From positions 1 through 39,057 of the forward strand of contig JAIBBE010000237.1 in assembly GCA_019694835.1 (NCBI GenBank): a stretch of 39,057 nt of DNA, read 5' to 3'. Under the pieces are notes generated by a model that saw only the letters and a program-made list of their open reading frames with translations, had not been told where the DNA came from and did no database searches. Position numbers and translations under genes: made by a program. Positions 34,565 through 39,057 of the stretch are shown here, one piece after another. This DNA is from Fimbriimonadaceae bacterium (lineage in GTDB: Bacteria; Armatimonadota; Fimbriimonadia; Fimbriimonadales; Fimbriimonadaceae). Within the stretch, counting starts at the first letter, position 1, and each line of letters starts with the position of its first letter.

Positions 34565-34737
34565 GTCCCCTCCCCCGGCACGGGGGAGGGACAGGGAGGG
34601 GGCGCGGGTTCTCGGTTGCGAGTGAAATCTCAGTTTCTGCGACTGCGCCCGCCGTGATTTGTGGGGCGTCCACGGAGGAGTCTCTGGTTGGCAGCGCGCG
34701 CCCCCTCCCTAACCCTCCCCCGTATCGGGGGAGGGGA
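34565..34737. repeat. REPIN-like element, copy A
   Basis: The left arm (34565-34605) and right arm (34696-34737) are inverted relatives of each other. Each contains its own hairpin of CCTCCCCC / GGGGGAGG type. The core between them includes AGTGAAATCTCAGTTTCTGC. A second copy starts 251 bp downstream with the same order of parts, so A and B form a direct tandem duplication with about 80 bp of diverged spacer. Confidence 0.75.
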
Positions 34738-34815
34738 TCATGGGACGAATTCGAAGTTTCTGCGACGGGATTCCAATAAGGCTGACAGGTTGCCACGCTG
34801 AAGATTTGCAATCAC

Positions 34816-34988
34816 GTCCCCTCCCCCGGCACGGGGGAGGGACAGGGAGGGGGCGCCCGTTCTCGGTTACCAGTGAAATCTCAGTTTCTGCGACTGCTCC
34901 CCGCGCTGATTCGAACGCGTCCAGGGAGGCTTCTCTGATTGGCAGCGCGCACCCCCTCCCTAACCCTCCCCCGTACCGGGGGAGGGGA
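34816..34988. repeat. REPIN-like element, copy B
   Basis: The same structure as copy A at a constant offset of 251 bp: left arm 34816-34855, core with AGTGAAATCTCAGTTTCTGC, and right arm 34945-34988. Differences from copy A are mostly in the core (34890-34940). No reading frame through A and B is credible; ORFs here run through the G/C-rich hairpins. Confidence 0.75.
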
Positions 34989-35084
34989 TAGCGGGACCTT
35001 GGTCACCGCAGGTCTGGCCACGTCTGTTCCGGCCCGGCAAGCTCGAGCACAAATTGGAAAAGACCAAAGACGGTCAGTGTCTAC

Positions 35085-35501
35085 TTAGCCCTCTCCCACG
35101 TTTGGGGCCTCAGGAGGTTCTGGAAAAGGCTCTCGGCCCGCACGTTCACAACATCGTCGATAGATAACTTCGACCACCGCGTCGATCTCGGTGTAGATTT
35201 CAGTGGTCGGAAAACGAAGGGTTTCGATGCCGTTTTTCGCAAAGAAGGCGTCTCGGACGGCATCCTTTGCCCGCTTCTCGGGAAGTGTGTGAAGGTCGCC
35301 GTCAACCTCGATCGCGACTTTAGCTTCGTGAATATAGAAATCCAGCACATACGGTCCCATCGGAATCTGGCGTCGACAATGGAAGCCGATGTTGTGGGCC
35401 CTGAGACGACGCCAGAGTCTCCGTTCCGACTCGCTCATTGTCTGGCGGAGGCCTCTGGCTTTGTCCCTTGCCTTTGTGTCGCTATTACGCAGGGTAGCCA
35501 T
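35085..35501 (-). CDS. DUF559 endonuclease-like protein
   Basis: A 138-residue DUF559 protein, related to very-short-patch-repair (Vsr)-type endonucleases. Visible are SESERRLWRRLRAHNIGFHCR and, after a break, RQIPMGPYVLDFYIHEAKVA. These are followed by IEVDGDLH (the E-x-D catalytic-type strand), KRAKDAVRDAFFAKNGIETL and RFPTTEIY. Family length is about 110-130, so it is complete. Its last residues (about EAPNVGEG) are encoded by a repeat-related CCCTCTCCC segment. These small genes often sit in repeat-rich intergenic DNA, as here. Activity and substrate are not established for most members. Confidence 0.85.
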   Translation of the reverse strand: MATLRNSDTKARDKARGLRQTMSESERRLWRRLRAHNIGFHCRRQIPMGPYVLDFYIHEAKVAIEVDGDLHTLPEKRAKDAVRDAFFAKNGIETLRFPTTEIYTEIDAVVEVIYRRCCERAGREPFPEPPEAPNVGEG

Positions 35502-35571
35502 CCCCCGTGTGTACCAGGTTGATGGAGCACGAATGCAAGGTCGAGGAAGGTCGCCAGACTCCCAAGACTGA

Positions 35572-35665
35572 CAGCGCGCGCCCCCTCCCTAACCCTCCCC
35601 CGCATCGGGGGAGGGGATAGTTGGACGAATTCGAAGTTTCTGCGGCAGCATTCCGATCAGCCAGG
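35572..35665. repeat. Single right-arm REP copy
   Basis: CAGCGCGCGCCCCCTCCCTA onward, to GGGGGAGGGGATAG (35572-35620), repeats the right arm of copy A. It is followed by GGACGAATTCGAAGTTTCTG, also present after copy A (34743-34762). It ends about 20 bp before the TPR gene stop. Confidence 0.65.
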
Positions 35666-35682
35666 AATGGCTATGCCTAAGT

Positions 35683-37122
35683 TTAGGCGTTGAGACTCAA
35701 GGCCAGAGCGACGGCTTCTGGCCACGGGAGGGCCGCCCCTTCTCGCCAGAAGCCCTCGAAGTCAGCAGCCACCGCGTCGCGCAACAGGTCGACGACGTTG
35801 GCAATCTGGGGCTGATCCTGGGGTGGGATGGGGGCCTCGATCGAGTCACGCATCGTGTCGGCGGCGGCGAGCAGGAGCACTGCTTCCCGATTTCGTGAGG
35901 ACAGGAAGCAAATTTGGGCAATTTCCTCCAAAGATTCGGCCGCGTTGCGACGATTGCCGAGGTCGAAACGGGTTTCGAGCGCTTCTTTCTGGAGGGTCAG
36001 TGCGGTCGCGAGGTCGCCTTGGAGCCGTGCTATCTGGCCGAGGTTGCCAAGAGCGGTGGCGATGCTTTGCTTGCCGCCCAATTCGCGCCGAAGCGAGAGG
36101 CTTTCCTCGAAGAGAAGGCGCGCATCGTCGAACCGCAGTTCGTTCTTGGCGATCCGCCCGAGATTGATCAGGGAAGTCGCGATTCCATAGCGGTCACCAA
36201 TCGCCACTCTCAGCTGATGGGCCTCTTCTTGGAGTTCGCGTGCGGTGGTGACGTCGCCCTGCTCTTGGGCTAGGACCGCAAGGTTGCTGAGCGTATTGGC
36301 GATGCCACGCGTGTCGCTGAGCTTGCGTTTGAGCGCGAGACTTTCTTCGTAGTGGGCTTTGGCGGCCGGGTAGTTGCCCTTGTCGGCTTCAACGTTCGCC
36401 ATGTTCGTGAGCGTGTTGGCGATGCCGCGCTTGTTGCCGAGTTTCCGGTCGATCTCCAGGCTCTCGGCGTGCCGCGCAAGCGCTGCGTCGTAGTCGCTCC
36501 GGCGCGCATCGAGGACGGCGAGGTTGTTGAGCGTGCTCGAGACGCCGACCAGATCGTCCAGTTCTCGGCGGATATCGAGGGCCTCGGTGAGCATCGCGTA
36601 CGCGGTCTCGACCTCTCCAAGGGTTTCGGCCAAACTCCCTCCCGCGTTGAGCGCTTTGGCCCGTACGAGATCACGGGTTGAGGCTCCCGGAAGTTCGAGC
36701 AGTTCTTGGCACCGGGCGAGACCTTCGGCAAAGAACCCGCGCACCTTCCAAAACCAACCGAGGGCACCGGCGATTCGGAGCCCGTAGACCACGCATTCGT
36801 CGTCGGTCAGAGACCAGTTAAGCGCTGACCGTAGGTTATCGTGCTCCTGTTCCAGCGTGTTGAGGACTTCGATCTGGTCCGGGCCCTGCAAGCCAGGCTC
36901 GATCTCCTCGACCAGCCGTGCGTAATAGACCAGGTGCCGTTTGCGCTGATCGGGCATGTCGCCCGACTCGACGAGGCGGTCGCGTCCGTATTCTCGGACT
37001 GTCTCGAGCAACCGAAAGCGCACCCGCTCACCGACGTTTTCGTAGATGACGAGCGATTTCTCGGCCAGCGAGGTCAGCAGGTCGAGGATTTCGTAATTCA
37101 GCAGCTCGGTTTGATCGGGCAT
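35683..37122 (-). CDS. TPR region of an ATPase-type transcriptional regulator, N-terminally shortened
   Basis: A 479-residue protein matching the C-terminal part of AfsR/LuxR-type regulators (COG3903-like). ILDLLTSLAEKSLV and RFRLLETVREYGRDRL are the end of the winged-helix region that normally follows an NB-ARC ATPase. EVLNTLEQEHDNLRSALNW is the family's TPR start. About seven 40-residue tandem TPRs follow (for example GIANTLSNLAVLAQEQGDVT), then the typical end LLLAAADTMRDSIEAPIPP. The ATPase and DNA-binding or sensor domains are missing: an in-frame stop lies four codons before the ATG and a permease gene is 53 bp upstream. GAGGG about eight bases before the ATG suggests it may still be translated. 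Confidence 0.75.
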   Translation of the reverse strand: MPDQTELLNYEILDLLTSLAEKSLVIYENVGERVRFRLLETVREYGRDRLVESGDMPDQRKRHLVYYARLVEEIEPGLQGPDQIEVLNTLEQEHDNLRSALNWSLTDDECVVYGLRIAGALGWFWKVRGFFAEGLARCQELLELPGASTRDLVRAKALNAGGSLAETLGEVETAYAMLTEALDIRRELDDLVGVSSTLNNLAVLDARRSDYDAALARHAESLEIDRKLGNKRGIANTLTNMANVEADKGNYPAAKAHYEESLALKRKLSDTRGIANTLSNLAVLAQEQGDVTTARELQEEAHQLRVAIGDRYGIATSLINLGRIAKNELRFDDARLLFEESLSLRRELGGKQSIATALGNLGQIARLQGDLATALTLQKEALETRFDLGNRRNAAESLEEIAQICFLSSRNREAVLLLAAADTMRDSIEAPIPPQDQPQIANVVDLLRDAVAADFEGFWREGAALPWPEAVALALSLNA

Positions 37123-37175
37123 GCAATGCCCTCATTGTGAACGCTGGCCAAGCAAGATGGCGACCTGTCCCGACC

Positions 37176-38021
37176 TTACTTCAGCCCGCTCATGACGATG
37201 CCCTTGACGAAGTAGCGCTGGCCGATGAAGAACAGGATCACGAGCGGCAGGGAAACGAGCACGCTGCCCGCCATGATCAACTCCCATTCCGTCGCACGAA
37301 GGCTGTTGTAGGCGCTCAAACCGACCTCGAGCGTCATCCGGTCCGGGTCGTTGAGAACCATGAGGGGGCCGAGGAAGTCGCGCCAGCTGAACACGAAGTG
37401 GAAGATCGCAACGGTAGCCAAAGCCGGGCCCGAGAGCGGCAAGAGAATGCGCCAATACACCGTCCAGTGAGAGGCCCCGTCGAGGAGCGCCGCCTCATCG
37501 AGTTCGCGCGGTATTCCCATGTAGTACTGCCGCAGTAGGAAGATGTTGAAGGCCCCGCCTCCAAAGAACGCAGGTACCGTCAAGGGCAGCGCGGTGTTAA
37601 TCCAGCCGAGCTGCCGATACAGGACATAGCTGGGAATCATCGTCACGATCGCGGGCAGCATCATCGTGCTGAGCAGCACCAGGAACAGCCGGTCGCGCCC
37701 CCGGAACTGCATCCGCGCGAACGCATAGGCAACAAGTGATGCCGTCAAGACCACGCCCAGCGTGGACACCACCCCGATCACCAGCGTGTTCTTGAAGAGC
37801 AGAGTGAAGTTGACGTTGGGATTCGTGAGCACGACTTCGTAGTTATGAAGCGAGGGCGCCTTCGGCCATGCCCAAATGCTCGTCGTGCCGACTTCGGTCT
37901 TCGACTTGAGCGACATAACGAGCATCAAGTAGAACGGGGTCATGAAGACCAGGCTCCCGAGCGCGAGGAGCGTCAACACGATGCCGCGATGCGCGCGGCT
38001 CCAGAGGATCGCTTTCTGCAT
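37176..38021 (-). CDS. Sugar ABC transporter permease, MalG type
   Basis: A 281-residue inner-membrane permease of the carbohydrate uptake (CUT1) family. Six hydrophobic helices are visible. The EAA loop that docks the ATPase is present as ELDEAALLDGASHWTVYWRILLP (about 190-212). The C-terminus ends FVKGIVMSGLK, as MalG-type subunits do. The start at 38021 (MQKAILWSRAHRGIV) overlaps the stop of the upstream permease in TGATG, so translation is coupled. An in-frame start at 38108 would overlap it by 88 bp. The sugar is not predictable. Neither a binding protein nor the ATPase is in the window. Confidence 0.93.
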   Translation of the reverse strand: MQKAILWSRAHRGIVLTLLALGSLVFMTPFYLMLVMSLKSKTEVGTTSIWAWPKAPSLHNYEVVLTNPNVNFTLLFKNTLVIGVVSTLGVVLTASLVAYAFARMQFRGRDRLFLVLLSTMMLPAIVTMIPSYVLYRQLGWINTALPLTVPAFFGGGAFNIFLLRQYYMGIPRELDEAALLDGASHWTVYWRILLPLSGPALATVAIFHFVFSWRDFLGPLMVLNDPDRMTLEVGLSAYNSLRATEWELIMAGSVLVSLPLVILFFIGQRYFVKGIVMSGLK

Positions 38022-39057
38022 CACTTCACCCCCGATTCGTAATAGACATAGCGCTGGAGTCGCATCTGGAACAGTGTGAAGATCAGGATCACGCCAAACA
38101 GAATCCACGCCAGTGCAGAGGCATAGCCCATGCGCAAGTCTCGGAATCCGGCTTCATACAGGTGCAGCATGAAGAACCGGGTCGAGTCGTTCGGACCTCC
38201 GTTCGTCATGATCAGCGCTTGGGCGAAGACCTGGAAACTGCCAATCAATCCCGTGATGAGGGAGAAGAAGATCGAAGGTGTAAGCAGGGGCCACGTGACG
38301 GCTTTGAAGCGTTGCCACGTCCCCGCTCCATCGAGTGTCGCAGCTTCGTAGTAGAACTGCGGAATGCCCTGAAGTCCCGCGAGGAGGATTACCATGCCTC
38401 CGCCGACTCCCCACAGCGACATCAATATGATCGATGGGAGCGCAGTTTGCTCGGTCCCCAGCCAGTTCATCTGCTGATGCGGCGGCGAGAGCGGAGCGAG
38501 AAGGCTGGCGAGGCCAAGAAAGTTACCGTCTCCGCTCGGACCGTAGATGATCAGGTTCAAGAGTCCGCCGTCCTGCTGGAAGACCCGCTTCCAGATCAGC
38601 GACCCGGCGACGGCCGATGCCAACGACGGCAGATAGAAGAACGTCCGGAAAAGGGGCATTCCCTTGACCTTCACGTTTAACAAGAGGGCGAGTCCGAGCG
38701 CGCAGAGCAGACCCAGCGGAATCGAGACCACCGTGTAAACCGTGGTGACGGTGAGAACCTTCCAGAACCGGGGATCGACGGTGAACGCCTCGGTGAAGTT
38801 GTCCGCGCCGCGCCAGCGAGCTGGAGTGATGATGTCCCAGTCCGCCATGCTCATCAGCAGCGAAAGCACCATCGGCCCTAGGGTGAAGACAAAGAGCCCG
38901 ATCAGCCACGGCGAGATGAAGAGGTAAGCGCTCCGACTCTCGCTCCTTTGTCTCGACGTGTAGGGCTTCTTTCGCTCGGGCCAATAGACCCACGCGACCA
39001 CCGAGCCCAGCAGGACCAGCCCGAACAGAGTTGCGAACGTCCAATTGTAGGGCGGTC
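38021..39057 (-). CDS. Sugar ABC transporter permease, MalF type, 5' end outside window
   Basis: A MalF-type permease of the CUT1 family, at least 345 residues. The EAA loop reads YEAATLDGAGTWQRFKAVTWPLL. Helices include SAYLFISPWLIGLFVFTLGP and LALLLNVKVKGMPLFRTFFY, and the conserved MTNGGPNDST loop is present. The frame stays open from the GTG at 39001 to the window edge without a stop, adding the hydrophobic segment NWTFATLFGLVLLGSVVAWV. The true start therefore lies outside, and this extra helix is unlike ordinary MalF starts. It may be the end of a larger N-terminal domain. It overlaps the MalG-type gene by one base. Confidence 0.9.
   Translation of the reverse strand, partial: PPYNWTFATLFGLVLLGSVVAWVYWPERKKPYTSRQRSESRSAYLFISPWLIGLFVFTLGPMVLSLLMSMADWDIITPARWRGADNFTEAFTVDPRFWKVLTVTTVYTVVSIPLGLLCALGLALLLNVKVKGMPLFRTFFYLPSLASAVAGSLIWKRVFQQDGGLLNLIIYGPSGDGNFLGLASLLAPLSPPHQQMNWLGTEQTALPSIILMSLWGVGGGMVILLAGLQGIPQFYYEAATLDGAGTWQRFKAVTWPLLTPSIFFSLITGLIGSFQVFAQALIMTNGGPNDSTRFFMLHLYEAGFRDLRMGYASALAWILFGVILIFTLFQMRLQRYVYYESGVK

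Noticed and set aside
34385..35000. Several 70-110 codon frames
   Set aside because: They run through REPIN hairpins and lack start signals or domains; repeat artefacts.
34426..35665. CRISPR array
   Set aside because: Repeats are few, long and internally palindromic with unequal spacing, and no cas gene is present.

Overview
The window is GC-rich, densely coded bacterial chromosome. I infer a member of the Armatimonadota, probably the Fimbriimonadia. The grounds are three secreted proteins ending in dockerin-like calcium-binding repeats, a PEP-CTERM protein, an outer-membrane-type protein ending in Phe, DUF1080 and GH95 carbohydrate enzymes, long TPR proteins, and many start codons sitting only 6-9 bases after a TANNNT box. 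No ribosomal RNA or universal marker protein fixes the lineage, so the taxonomic call is inference.

Layout. 1-3853 (+): the 3' end of a MtaB/MiaB-type tRNA methylthiotransferase, a small outer-membrane protein, a small membrane protein and a GH95 alpha-L-fucosidase, closely spaced. 3860-5791 (-): a large repeat-rich surface protein. 5995-6906 (+): ribF. 6944-8881 (-): mnmG, divergent over 41 bp from an S66 LD-carboxypeptidase that overlaps a phosphodiester glycosidase. 11286-16581: an NfeD-like membrane protein, an orphan nuoK (-), an M48 protease, a lipoprotein, mannose-1-phosphate guanylyltransferase, and L-fucose isomerase (-). 16659-23066: three secreted dockerin-type paralogues around a TPR protein and gatB. 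23205-23280: tRNA-Arg(CCU). 23363-25858: CorA and a hipBA module with palindromic operators. 25883-30173: a PEP-CTERM protein, a MacB-type permease, a DUF1080 protein and a DUF4424-like secreted protein. 30275-34284 (-): a compact four-gene operon (sigma-region-4-like HTH, zinc-ribbon TPR membrane protein, secreted TPR protein, PilZ protein). 34285-35682: repeat-rich DNA with a DUF559 gene. 35683-39057 (-): an N-terminally shortened TPR regulator behind two sugar ABC permease genes, the first running off the window.

How the genes fit together. GH95 fucosidase and FucI are consistent with use of fucosylated glycans, and the two MalF/MalG-type permeases with sugar uptake, although they are not in one operon. 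RibF, MnmG, GatB, MtaB, the tRNA and NuoK are core functions. The S66/phosphodiester glycosidase pair suggests envelope or peptidoglycan turnover. The sigma-like/TPR/TPR/PilZ operon looks like an envelope-linked signalling unit of unknown purpose.

The best candidates for something undescribed are the 'HWL' Ig-like plus dockerin module shared by three secreted proteins, the sigma-like/TPR/TPR/PilZ operon, the REPIN-like repeat families (some supplying the C-terminal codons of genes), and the recurrent TANNNT-N6/N9-start arrangement that implies leaderless or nearly leaderless mRNAs.
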